DNA from: Butyrivibrio proteoclasticus B316
GTDB lineage: Bacteria > Bacillota > Clostridia > Lachnospirales > Lachnospiraceae
Assembly: GCF_000145035.1 (NCBI RefSeq)
Contig: NC_014389.1
Coordinates: 124,001-188,000, forward strand
DNA: 64,000 nucleotides
Direction of reading: 5' to 3'
The notes under the pieces are model-generated. The model was not told the origin of the DNA and did not search any database. It was given only the letters and a program-made list of their open reading frames with translations. The position numbers and the translations under genes are program-made. Within the stretch, counting starts at the first letter, position 1. Each line of letters begins with the position of its first letter. Positions 14,847 through 21,826 of this stretch are shown here, one piece after another.

Positions 14847-16985
14847 ACTAGAACTGACACCATTTTTAACTACTGTATCAGTGTCGTAAAAGCCCGCGGG
14901 AAGCGTAATCTGGCTTCCTGCTCCCAGGACAATATCGGACAAAGTTGTTGTGCCCGAAGTAACTGCATTTACCTTAGATGTAGATTTATAAGCGCCATAT
15001 ACTTTTGCTGGGTTTTTCTTCATGGTTCCCGTGATCTTACTGCCATTAACATAAGCGGTGTAACCAGTAAGAATCTGGGCAGCAGCTGCAGTCGCATCAC
15101 TTGTAAACGTACCCTTTGTGTTAAAGATTGTTGTGCCTGCCTTTATGTTACCTGCAACGAGATTAGCATCGCCTTTAATAGTTTGAGCGCCAGATAAATA
15201 TGAACCAGCGGCAATTGTCTGGTCTGCGGTACCGGGTGTATATGTAGCAGCTCCTGTTGATTTCATAGTACCGGTGATGCCGCTACCGCTTGCGTTAGTA
15301 AATGTCTTGCCGGCAAGTACGTCTTCTGCTGTGGCTGTGCCGATCTTCGCAGCTGAGACGGCACTGTCTATGTCAGCCTGCGACTTAAAATCCACAAACT
15401 TATTGTTCTTATCAAAGTATCCGTATTTACCATTTACTTCGCCAAGACTGAATGGAACGGTTACATTGGCTCCAATGTTTGCTCCACTTCCGATGGTAAC
15501 GTTGTCTCCAACGCCCTTAACCTTGTTCTCAAGAACGCCTACTCTTGTACTAAGGTCAGTAACAGTCTCCTTAAGGGCAGAAAGTGAAGCTGTCATGGAT
15601 GTGATATTGTCTTCTGTTGTAGCAGCTGTGGTTCCACCAAGAGCTGTCACCATACCGGAAAGCATGTTGTCGAGAGTCTCAAGATCAGCTTTCTTATCAT
15701 CAATATCAGATACGGTTCCCTGAAGTTCTTCAAGGCTTTCCTTTAATGTCTCAACAACGGATGAGTCTGCCTTAGTATCTATTTCGCCCTGCATACTTTC
15801 AAGGGCAGTATTTATTACAACTACCTCTGCCTCTGCAGCAGAGAGTTTTTCTTTTGTTTCATTTAACTCTTCTTCAAGGGCATCTACATCCTCCTGAGAT
15901 GCCTTTGCAGCATCAGAGGTCTTGAGCTCATTAATTTCTTCCTGAAGCTTTCCTTCAGATTCTTCATTTTTCTGTTTTACAAGAGCGAGCTGCTGCTGAA
16001 GGGATGTAATCTTCTCTTTAAGTCCTGTAATCTCCCCTTCTTTTTTCTGCATATCTGTCTTGAGATTGTTTATTTTCTGACTATTATCGTAATTGTCACC
16101 CTGCAAATTCTCAATCTGCGCATTAAGGGTTGTTATCTGTCCCTGGATACTTCCTTTGAGCGTATCAAGAGAAGCGGTCATTGAAGCAATCTCAGAGCGA
16201 AGTGCAGCAATGACTTCTGCGTCGGCTGATGCGGCTTCACCATTCTCTTTAATAAGATTATTGATAGTCTCACTCTGTTTGTTATATCTCTCAAGAAGGT
16301 CATTATACTTTGCCTGAAGGTCAGATACGCTGGATGTGGAAGCGTAATCTGTAGTAGCAGATGTTGTATCTTTCTGAAGAGATGCGCCTTCGCTCTTAAT
16401 AGCTGCAACAGTATTCTTAAGTTCCGTTACATCAGCCTCTACTGCAGCAATTCTCTTTTCGAGTGCTTCAATATTGCCAAGTACAGCCTTTGAAAGAGAA
16501 GTCTCTCCTGCCGCCTCTTTATTCTTTGAATCAAGATCTGCTTCAATGAGAGCCGCAACAGACTTTGATAAAACCCTTGTCTGCTGGTCAGTAAGACTAT
16601 ATGAACTTATCATCTTGGTAAGCTTTGTTTCGAGCTCCTTGATCTCAGCGTCAGTTACAATACCTTCGTATGAACCATTGATGAGATTTGCAGTAACAAT
16701 CTCAGCAGCACGCTGTGCAATATCTGCTGGTACTCCGTCAGATACAATAATGCCACTCTGTGTATCAGTATCCTTGGCAAGATAATCCTCGATATACTGT
16801 TTTGTAATGACTTCAATCTCATCCTGAGTTTCAACTACCCGGTCTTTTGCCAAAGCAGTCTGAGCAGCTTCGTTGCTTATAGCATTATAAGCAGCTGACC
16901 CAGCTGTTCCGCCGATACTTCCAAGCATAAGTGCTGCTGCCACCATAATAATAAGTGTTCTCTTAGAAACGTCCTTCTTTTTCAT
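14559..16985 (-). CDS. Membrane-anchored coiled-coil stalk protein with switchable tip, module 1
   Basis: An 808-residue surface protein. The ATG at 16985 (MKKKDVSKRTLIIMVAA) is preferred over 17021 because GGAAGG lies upstream. Residues about 10-33 form a signal anchor. Residues about 150-470 are a long Lys/Glu/Leu heptad region (coiled coil). A block at about 510-540 reads GANIGANVTVPFSLGEVNG. QTI-type repeats follow (TADQTIAAGSYLSGAQTIKG), then GAGSQITLPAGFYDTDTVVKNGV. The last 95 residues (14559-14846, from GAEIVLIASF) are the variable tip, colinear with silent cassette 9. Up to VVKNGV it is strongly similar to the module 2 protein; beyond that the two differ completely. It is likely an adhesin or conjugation-specificity factor. 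R1 lies upstream. Confidence 0.88.
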   Translation of the reverse strand: MKKKDVSKRTLIIMVAAALMLGSIGGTAGSAAYNAISNEAAQTALAKDRVVETQDEIEVITKQYIEDYLAKDTDTQSGIIVSDGVPADIAQRAAEIVTANLINGSYEGIVTDAEIKELETKLTKMISSYSLTDQQTRVLSKSVAALIEADLDSKNKEAAGETSLSKAVLGNIEALEKRIAAVEADVTELKNTVAAIKSEGASLQKDTTSATTDYASTSSVSDLQAKYNDLLERYNKQSETINNLIKENGEAASADAEVIAALRSEIASMTASLDTLKGSIQGQITTLNAQIENLQGDNYDNSQKINNLKTDMQKKEGEITGLKEKITSLQQQLALVKQKNEESEGKLQEEINELKTSDAAKASQEDVDALEEELNETKEKLSAAEAEVVVINTALESMQGEIDTKADSSVVETLKESLEELQGTVSDIDDKKADLETLDNMLSGMVTALGGTTAATTEDNITSMTASLSALKETVTDLSTRVGVLENKVKGVGDNVTIGSGANIGANVTVPFSLGEVNGKYGYFDKNNKFVDFKSQADIDSAVSAAKIGTATAEDVLAGKTFTNASGSGITGTMKSTGAATYTPGTADQTIAAGSYLSGAQTIKGDANLVAGNIKAGTTIFNTKGTFTSDATAAAAQILTGYTAYVNGSKITGTMKKNPAKVYGAYKSTSKVNAVTSGTTTLSDIVLGAGSQITLPAGFYDTDTVVKNGVSSSGAEIVLIASFDQRSPTYSGNVASKLSNYKELTNKNFFFVCTNGYGGNNYATTKYFTTSISYNSSTGAISVVHGNGSPGDGAGTAGKLYYASVPLP

Positions 16986-17154
16986 CGGTAAGTTGCCTTC
17001 CTTCATATAAATCAAATTCATAAGTTGCGTATATAGTGCGTTTCAAACGCCCGAAAGTTATTATGGAGTGGTTAGAAATTGTTTTTATCGTGGCAATTAT
17101 TCTGCACATGACCTATAAAGCCTTATACCTGTGCAGAAAATATTGGCATATAAA

Positions 17155-17182
17155 AATGACACCTCTTTTGAGATGTCATCTT
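17155..17182. terminator. Bidirectional hairpin downstream of R1
   Basis: ATGACACCTC-TTTT-GAGATGTCAT; nearly the same stem as at 24663-24694. It lies between R1 and the stalk gene on the minus strand and may end the R1 transcript. Confidence 0.45.
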
Positions 17183-17242
17183 GTTAATTTCCTGCAATAC
17201 GGTAAATGTGTTGCTAGAATAGTCTGTAATTATAAATATCGT

Positions 17243-17562
17243 GCGAGAAAACCCCTCCCGATGAAGTCGGTTGTGGGGATGGAACGCCTTTACGCGAACG
17301 GCTGTTCGTGATAAAATAAGTCAATCGGAACCTTGAAAACTGTATATATGAGGTTGTGCCATGAATCTAATAAACTAAGAACCTGTGGCACGTAAAATAT
17401 ACAAGGTGTTTAGTTCCCAAGCGCCAAAAGCGCATATAACAACATTTTTAAGTATGCCGAAGGGGTTCCGCCCTAACGGAGTAGCGGCACCGTGAACGTG
17501 CCTTACTATATCACTTAGATATTGTAAAAACCATTTACGATAACATCGGTGGTGGTAGTTCA
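17243..17562 (-). repeat. Repeat element R1 (~320 bp), candidate structured RNA
   Basis: Limits GCGAGAAAACCCC and GGTAGTTCA. Terminal hairpins CCGAT/GTCGG and CGAT/ATCG at the two ends. Internal stems include GCGAACGGCTGTTCG and GTGCCATG...TGGCAC. It lies upstream of the module 1 stalk gene. Strand is given in the direction of neighbouring transcription. Confidence 0.65.
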
Positions 17563-17732
17563 TTTGATGGTCCGAAATATTATCTTTGCCTCTTTTTTGA
17601 TATACATATCATATGCCTCAGGCAAAACCGGTGTTTTATTCTGAAATATATGATATATGCGTCAATGATATGACTTTATACTTATAATTTCTGCCAGTCT
17701 AAATTTTTTTTGTTGGAAACAGGCACTTTCAA
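17563..17732. other. AT-rich spacer with a duplicated recombinase 3' end
   Basis: 17682-17716 (TTATAATTTCTGCCAGTC ... TTTGTTGG) repeats 17733-17770, which encodes the last residues of the module 2 recombinase. Read on the minus strand the outer copy still gives an open end, NKKNLDWQKL then stop. It looks like the 3' remnant of a second recombinase gene lost by deletion. Confidence 0.5.
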
Positions 17733-18584
17733 TTATAATTTTCTGCCAGTCATATTGTTTTCTTTGTTGGCCTTAATTACCTGAATGATTTTCTTTGGAT
17801 CAGCTTCTCCTCTATCTATCTTTTCTGCAATTATCTCATCATCCCATATAATGCCCTTTTCCTTATCTTCCTCTCTCATCTCATTTAGATACCGATAGAA
17901 TGTTGATTTTGTAATTTGAGCAAGCGTAAAACACTGCGTTGCGGTAAGCTCGCCTCCAAACAGTTCATAATGATTTCGTATGATACGTTTGGCTCTCTTT
18001 TGCTTCTTGGTAATAAGCTTCTGTCCAGGCTGCCGCCCGACCTTACTTCCCATGAGTTTTGCCTGTTTTAGTCCTTCTGATGTTCTTTTGGATAATAGTT
18101 CCCTCTCTTTCTGCGCATGGTCGAAAGCTAAAAATATCTGCTTTTCTGCAACTGATAGAAGGTAATCATTAAGCCCTCCGATAACTGTGTTGATAAGCTG
18201 CGCCGTTTCGCTATCCATTGAATCTGTTGATATCTCAATCTTTCTTTCAGAAGCATCACGATAGATCTTCGAGTTGATGTGAGGCTCTTTTAAAAATTCA
18301 AGCTCAATCCCAAGTGAATACAACTCTTTGTATTCGACTATGGCTTCTTCTGCATTTCGGCTAAAACGCGAGACCTCATCAAAAACAAGTTTACTCACAT
18401 TCCCCGCTCGGCACTGCCTCATCAGTTTTTTCCATTTTGGTCTGTTGTCGGTGCTTCCGGTATAGACTTCTGCTACGATAACAATATTGGGGTAGGCTGT
18501 TTTTAGATTTTCTATTTGTCTCCGTAAAGATTGTCGTTGTGTAGAGACGCGAGCGTACCCGACCACGATTTTTTCTTGTTTCAA
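17733..18584 (-). CDS. Small serine recombinase, module 2
   Basis: A 283-residue serine recombinase. The probable start is the TTG at 18584, which has AAGGAGG 9 bases upstream; the frame is open to 18602 but the TTG there lies before the ribosome site. The nucleophile is Ser14 in GYARVSTQRQ. RPKWKKLMRQCRAGNVSKLVFDEVSRFSR follows at about residues 48-75. The C-terminal helix-turn-helix reads GGELTATQCFTLAQITKSTFYRYLNEM, closely parallel to module 1 copy A. It sits directly beside the module 2 array, as in module 1. Confidence 0.87.
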   Translation of the reverse strand: MKQEKIVVGYARVSTQRQSLRRQIENLKTAYPNIVIVAEVYTGSTDNRPKWKKLMRQCRAGNVSKLVFDEVSRFSRNAEEAIVEYKELYSLGIELEFLKEPHINSKIYRDASERKIEISTDSMDSETAQLINTVIGGLNDYLLSVAEKQIFLAFDHAQKERELLSKRTSEGLKQAKLMGSKVGRQPGQKLITKKQKRAKRIIRNHYELFGGELTATQCFTLAQITKSTFYRYLNEMREEDKEKGIIWDDEIIAEKIDRGEADPKKIIQVIKANKENNMTGRKL

Positions 18585-18740
18585 ATAAACCACCTCCTTC
18601 AAAGGATTATAACAGTTTCATTTGGAGGTATTAAATAAAACAATTGGACTATGAAAATGGGAAATAAACATAATGATTTTTTATGGCGTTGAATTTTAAT
18701 AATGGAGATTTGTTTGTGAATTGCAAAAGGATGATTTTTA
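18585..18740. other. Spacer between recombinase and module 2 array
   Basis: AT-rich. It must hold the leftward recombinase promoter; no clear -35/-10 pair is seen. No gene. Confidence 0.4.
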
Positions 18741-19019
18741 CGAACTTCACAAAATATCTTTATCGGAACGTTTTCGCTAAGTAGTTCTTTTGATGTAAAG
18801 TCTAAAGTTTCTGCTTACAGAAGTGCGACACATGATAATTTCTTTTGCATAGTTACATCTATAGCTGCACATAATATTTCTTATGGTGATCCAACTCCCA
18901 CTTGGACATATGATTCCTCTACAGGGACATTAACATGTAGCGCGGGATGGGGCGGAGAATATTATCTGTATTGTAATTGCAGAGTTTATTACACTCCCGA
19001 ACCATTACCTACAACGTAA
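18741..19019 (+). CDS. Silent start-less tip cassette A (module 2)
   Basis: Reads CGA ACT TCA CAA (RTSQNIFIGTFSLSSSFDVK) for 92 codons to TAA, ending YYTPEPLPTT. It has no ATG at its head. FDVKSKVSAYRSATHDNFFC and NISYGDPTPTWTYDSSTG match module 1 cassette 6 motif by motif, showing that the two arrays have exchanged tip types although their junction sequences differ. Confidence 0.78.
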   Translation, partial: RTSQNIFIGTFSLSSSFDVKSKVSAYRSATHDNFFCIVTSIAAHNISYGDPTPTWTYDSSTGTLTCSAGWGGEYYLYCNCRVYYTPEPLPTT

Positions 19020-19021
19020 GT

Positions 19022-19040
19022 AGTATTTAAGCGAACTGCG
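19022..19040. repeat. Module 2 junction before cassette B
   Basis: AGTATTTAAGCGAACTGCG. Module 2 junctions share TATTATT-like sequence followed by (C/G)GAACT(G), quite different from module 1. Confidence 0.6.
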
Positions 19041-19364
19041 CAATATTCCACAGCTTACTATATTTATCCAAGTACTTCTAGTTCATCATTTCCAGAAATG
19101 TTAATCAACGGATACAAAGGCAAGAAGTTTGTTATTACTGCGTATACTGTGGAGGGTTATACTCTCACATATTCTCAAAACGGAACAGTGCTAACCGGAA
19201 CTTACTATGATTGTAGTTACAATAATGGGCACACTAATTATGTATATGCTCCTTCTAGCATAACTCGATTATATGTGTTCACAGGAACTATAAAAACTGA
19301 TTCGGATTCTTTTTCTTACTATAACTATGGTGGTGGCTATTGGTCACAGTTGTGGATTGAATAA
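19032..19364 (+). CDS. Silent start-less tip cassette B (module 2)
   Basis: Reads CGA ACT GCG CAA (RTAQYSTAYYIYPSTSSSSF) for 110 codons. It continues GYKGKKFVITAYTVEGYTLT and ends with an aromatic-rich YYNYGGGYWSQLWIE. No ribosome site. Confidence 0.76.
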   Translation, partial: RTAQYSTAYYIYPSTSSSSFPEMLINGYKGKKFVITAYTVEGYTLTYSQNGTVLTGTYYDCSYNNGHTNYVYAPSSITRLYVFTGTIKTDSDSFSYYNYGGGYWSQLWIE

Positions 19365-19366
19365 TT

Positions 19367-19391
19367 AAGGTATTATTCAAATGAACTGCAC
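19367..19391. repeat. Module 2 junction before cassette C
   Basis: AAGGTATTATTCAAATGAACT then GCACA; matches the junction at 21466-21480 (GGTATTATTTGTAGGAACT on the minus strand). Confidence 0.6.
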
Positions 19392-19711
19392 AAACAGGCA
19401 CAGTTACTATACCTGATCCTAATACATCAACATCTCCTGTCACTGTAAATCTTGGTTTTCAGCCTAAAGTGGTTATGTTACGCCTTGATTACTTGAATGG
19501 TGCTTATGCCATTCTTTCATATAATGCAAATCTACTACCAGGCATGTGGATACATTCTAGTTATGCGGGTGGATGGTCTGGTGGAGCAGCAAGTCTAGGT
19601 TCTGCTAGTAATACATTCACATTCAATATAACTTCTAGTGGATTTAGTATAAAAGTTACTATAGGTGGAAGTACGTACTACGGAACTTATATGGCGTTAA
19701 AAGATGTCTGA
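19385..19711 (+). CDS. Silent start-less tip cassette C (module 2), same class as expressed tip
   Basis: Reads ACT GCA CAA ACA GGC ACA (TAQTGTVTIPDPNTSTS) directly after TGA, 108 codons, ending YYGTYMALKDV. It aligns with the expressed module 2 tip: TGDTGTITF against TAQTGTVTI, VTINVGYRPSIAF against VTVNLGFQPKVVM, and GFQAKMSALSGHYQG against GFSIKVTIGGSTYYG. This fixes the junction frame. Confidence 0.78.
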   Translation, partial: TAQTGTVTIPDPNTSTSPVTVNLGFQPKVVMLRLDYLNGAYAILSYNANLLPGMWIHSSYAGGWSGGAASLGSASNTFTFNITSSGFSIKVTIGGSTYYGTYMALKDV

Positions 19712-19717
19712 TTTCAA

Positions 19718-20028
19718 CGAACTCTGACGGTTATTGATGCTTACAGGTTTTTGCGGCTCACTCTATTACAGTAGAGAACCATAGCGGATGCAAGTATCTG
19801 ATTATCTGTGGAACCTCTTTTTATTATGACACTAATGTCAATCAGATTGTTCAGAAGAATGGCAGTTATTTAACAGCAATGTATTCATTAGCGCCTGTTA
19901 AAAATAATGAAGGATGGGTTAATGGAACTGCTGTATACATAGGTGATCTAACATCAAACTCTGAAGTATTCAGCAAGAATAACAACGGTGGTCAGAACCT
20001 AATATGTGACCTTATTGTATTCCAATAA
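19718..20028 (+). pseudogene. Frameshifted tip cassette D (module 2)
   Basis: It starts with the junction CGAACTCTGACGG at 19718, but the tip-like body (GCKYLIICGTSFYYDTNVNQ ... NGGQNLICDLIVFQ, stop at 20028) is in a different phase, and the CGA frame stops soon after. Either one indel has inactivated it, or the junction phase differs. Confidence 0.6.
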
Positions 20029-20045
20029 TTTGCGTCTTATCAAAA

Positions 20046-20318
20046 CGAACTGCGTCAACGCTAGATTTTACCTTGGTTAGAGATAGCGGTTCAGGTACAT
20101 GGAACAATCAATCAGTTACGTTTTCAAATTCAGATATGGACTTTAAAACAGCAACACTTACATCTCAATCTAGTGATGCTTCTACTTTCATATTCTTGGA
20201 TGGCGCACAGTATGCGATGAGTTTGAATACACCCATTGATATTTCATCTACCACATCAATTAAACTTTTGCTTTCTGCTAAGGTTGGTAATTGGTCTGTA
20301 GTTAGGTTGGCGAAATAA
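20046..20318 (+). CDS. Silent start-less tip cassette E (module 2)
   Basis: Reads CGA ACT GCG TCA ACG (RTASTLDFTLVRDSGSGTW) for 90 codons, ending SAKVGNWSVVRLAK. Compact, Ser/Thr-rich strands. No start signal. It is the last plus-strand cassette; beyond it the orientation switches. Confidence 0.75.
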   Translation, partial: RTASTLDFTLVRDSGSGTWNNQSVTFSNSDMDFKTATLTSQSSDASTFIFLDGAQYAMSLNTPIDISSTTSIKLLLSAKVGNWSVVRLAK

Positions 20319-20515
20319 AGTATTATCTTGGGGAACAACTATTATATCGTTTGGTTCAGTTGCATATGTTCTATATCCACCAGTTGCAACTTTTTTAATT
20401 GTGTTTGTTGGTACAAACAATATTTCTAATGCTGATTTTGCATTGATTTTAAACGCTTCAGTATACGCTGGAAATATAAGTTTAAATTGATTGAATGACG
20501 GTAAGCTATCCATAA

Positions 20516-20851
20516 TCACTCAATATAAACAAAAAACGGCTTCCACCAATAAACGCTATAAGTGGAGTTATAACCACATGAAGGAAGATTATAGGTCTGT
20601 CCTGCGGAAAGGCTTGTGTTTACTGATATTACCGCGCCAGAAACATTCTGATACCAACCTTTTACAGTGCAGGATTGATTTGCCGTAATAGCAAAATTGG
20701 AATTAGCAGTAACGGTAGCTTTGCCACAGGAAATACCAGATATGGTCGATATAAACATTGCTGCATTATTGACCATACTTCCAATTACTACACGACCGTT
20801 CATGACATCGCCTGTAGACTTGGCTATCACTCCGACATCCGACAATGTTCC
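20516..20851 (-). CDS. Silent start-less tip cassette F (module 2)
   Basis: Reads GGA ACA TTG TCG GAT (GTLSDVGVIAKSTGDVMNG) for 111 codons, ending YSVYWWKPFFVYIE. A TGA lies directly before the GGA. The junction (TTGAGGAACATTG) departs a little from the GAACT consensus. The 190 bp behind its stop hold a weak leftward frame with no junction. Confidence 0.7.
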   Translation of the reverse strand, partial: GTLSDVGVIAKSTGDVMNGRVVIGSMVNNAAMFISTISGISCGKATVTANSNFAITANQSCTVKGWYQNVSGAVISVNTSLSAGQTYNLPSCGYNSTYSVYWWKPFFVYIE

Positions 20852-20859
20852 TCAAAAAA

Positions 20860-21180
20860 TCACCACGTAAATGTGTGGTAAAAAATTGTACCACTATTAT
20901 GCCCAAGGAATGAAAAAATCATATCATAATTTAGATTTGAAAATGTAACTCCAGAACCTAAATCTGTAATAGATTCACCTTTAACTCCTACAACATGACT
21001 TCCTTGACCACCACCTTGAGTATAGGTGAAATTTCTTAAATTTGATGTATTAAACACTGCTGCATTATACATGTTATAAGGTGTTGTTACTGTTACACCG
21101 TTTTGTATTTGATAGTATTGAGGGCTTGAACTGTAATTTAAAATAAATCCATATCCTTCCGCTGGAAAAGAATCAGTTCG
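20860..21180 (-). CDS. Silent start-less tip cassette G (module 2)
   Basis: Reads CGA ACT GAT TCT (RTDSFPAEGYGFILNYSSS) for 106 codons, including FTYTQGGGQGSHVVGVKG and SGVTFSNLNYDMIFSFLG, ending TIFYHTFTW. An internal ATG at 21072 would drop the first third and has no ribosome site. Confidence 0.76.
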   Translation of the reverse strand, partial: RTDSFPAEGYGFILNYSSSPQYYQIQNGVTVTTPYNMYNAAVFNTSNLRNFTYTQGGGQGSHVVGVKGESITDLGSGVTFSNLNYDMIFSFLGHNSGTIFYHTFTW

Positions 21181-21195
21181 CTCTTATAATACTAT
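21171..21195. repeat. Module 2 junction between cassettes G and H
   Basis: On the minus strand AGTATTATAAGAGCGAACTG. It overlaps the last codons of cassette H. Confidence 0.6.
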
Positions 21196-21471
21196 TTTCA
21201 TCCACATGGATGAAAAGTTTTCAAAGTAATACAGTTGGCATGATGTTGCTGTAGCTTTTATAATAGCCCAACCATATCCACCACCCGCACTCGCAGTTCC
21301 TGCCTTTTGGGATAAGATTTCGCAACCAGATATTACTTGTAGTTCATAATTAGGTACTGTAGGATTGGTTTGCCCTAATATGTATATATTACCAACCGTT
21401 AGTCCGCTGTATTGGCCATAGTTTCCAACCCTAGAATACGTTGGGGTAAAGGGTTCCAAAGACAGAGTTCC
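21184..21471 (-). CDS. Silent start-less tip cassette H (module 2), next to the stalk gene
   Basis: Reads GGA ACT CTG TCT TTG (GTLSLEPFTPTYSRVGNYG) for 95 codons, ending LYYFENFSSMWMKIVL. It lies 13 bp behind the stalk gene's stop, on the same strand, as cassette 12 does in module 1. The junction before it (GTATTATTTGTAGGAACT) matches the junction inside the stalk gene (GTACCATCTGGAGGAACT) at 14 of 18 positions. Confidence 0.78.
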   Translation of the reverse strand, partial: GTLSLEPFTPTYSRVGNYGQYSGLTVGNIYILGQTNPTVPNYELQVISGCEILSQKAGTASAGGGYGWAIIKATATSCQLYYFENFSSMWMKIVL

Positions 21472-21484
21472 TACAAATAATACC

Positions 21485-21826
21485 TTATTTTAGAGTAACC
21501 CAATGGGCTTTATAACTAGAACCTTGATAGTGCCCTGACAATGCACTCATTTTGGCTTGGAATCCCGTATCGGTTATGTACATGTAGCCATTTGGATTTA
21601 GCGTATAAGGGTATCCAAGAACTGCCGGAGCATATCCCCCACCAACACCTCCTATAGCATAATATTCCGTAGTGCTTACACTACTATCGTAATAAGCCAT
21701 TTGTACACCATTTCCTTGATGAAAGCAGTAAAAAGCAATGCTCGGTCTGTACCCTACATTGATTGTAACAGTTTGGTCTGGCCAGTAATCACCAGTAAAT
21801 GTGATAGTGCCTGTGTCGCCAGTTCC
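21485..21826 (-). other. Currently expressed variable tip of the module 2 stalk
   Basis: Border at the GGA ACT GGC codons (21818-21826), equivalent to CGA ACT GCG of the silent cassettes. Similarity to the module 1 stalk ends just before it. Confidence 0.72.

Noticed and set aside
17036..17311. Plus-strand frame with a possible membrane helix (MEWLEIVFIVAIILHM)
   Set aside because: No ribosome site, and it runs through the hairpin at 17155 and into R1; most likely chance.
17243..17562. R elements as group II introns (GTGCGA-like start)
   Set aside because: No domain V sequence and no intron-encoded protein; ends and stems do not fit.
20256..20519. Minus-strand frame between cassettes F and E
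   Set aside because: No module 2 junction before it, and its end lies antisense to cassette E; it may be debris of an old cassette but cannot be supported.
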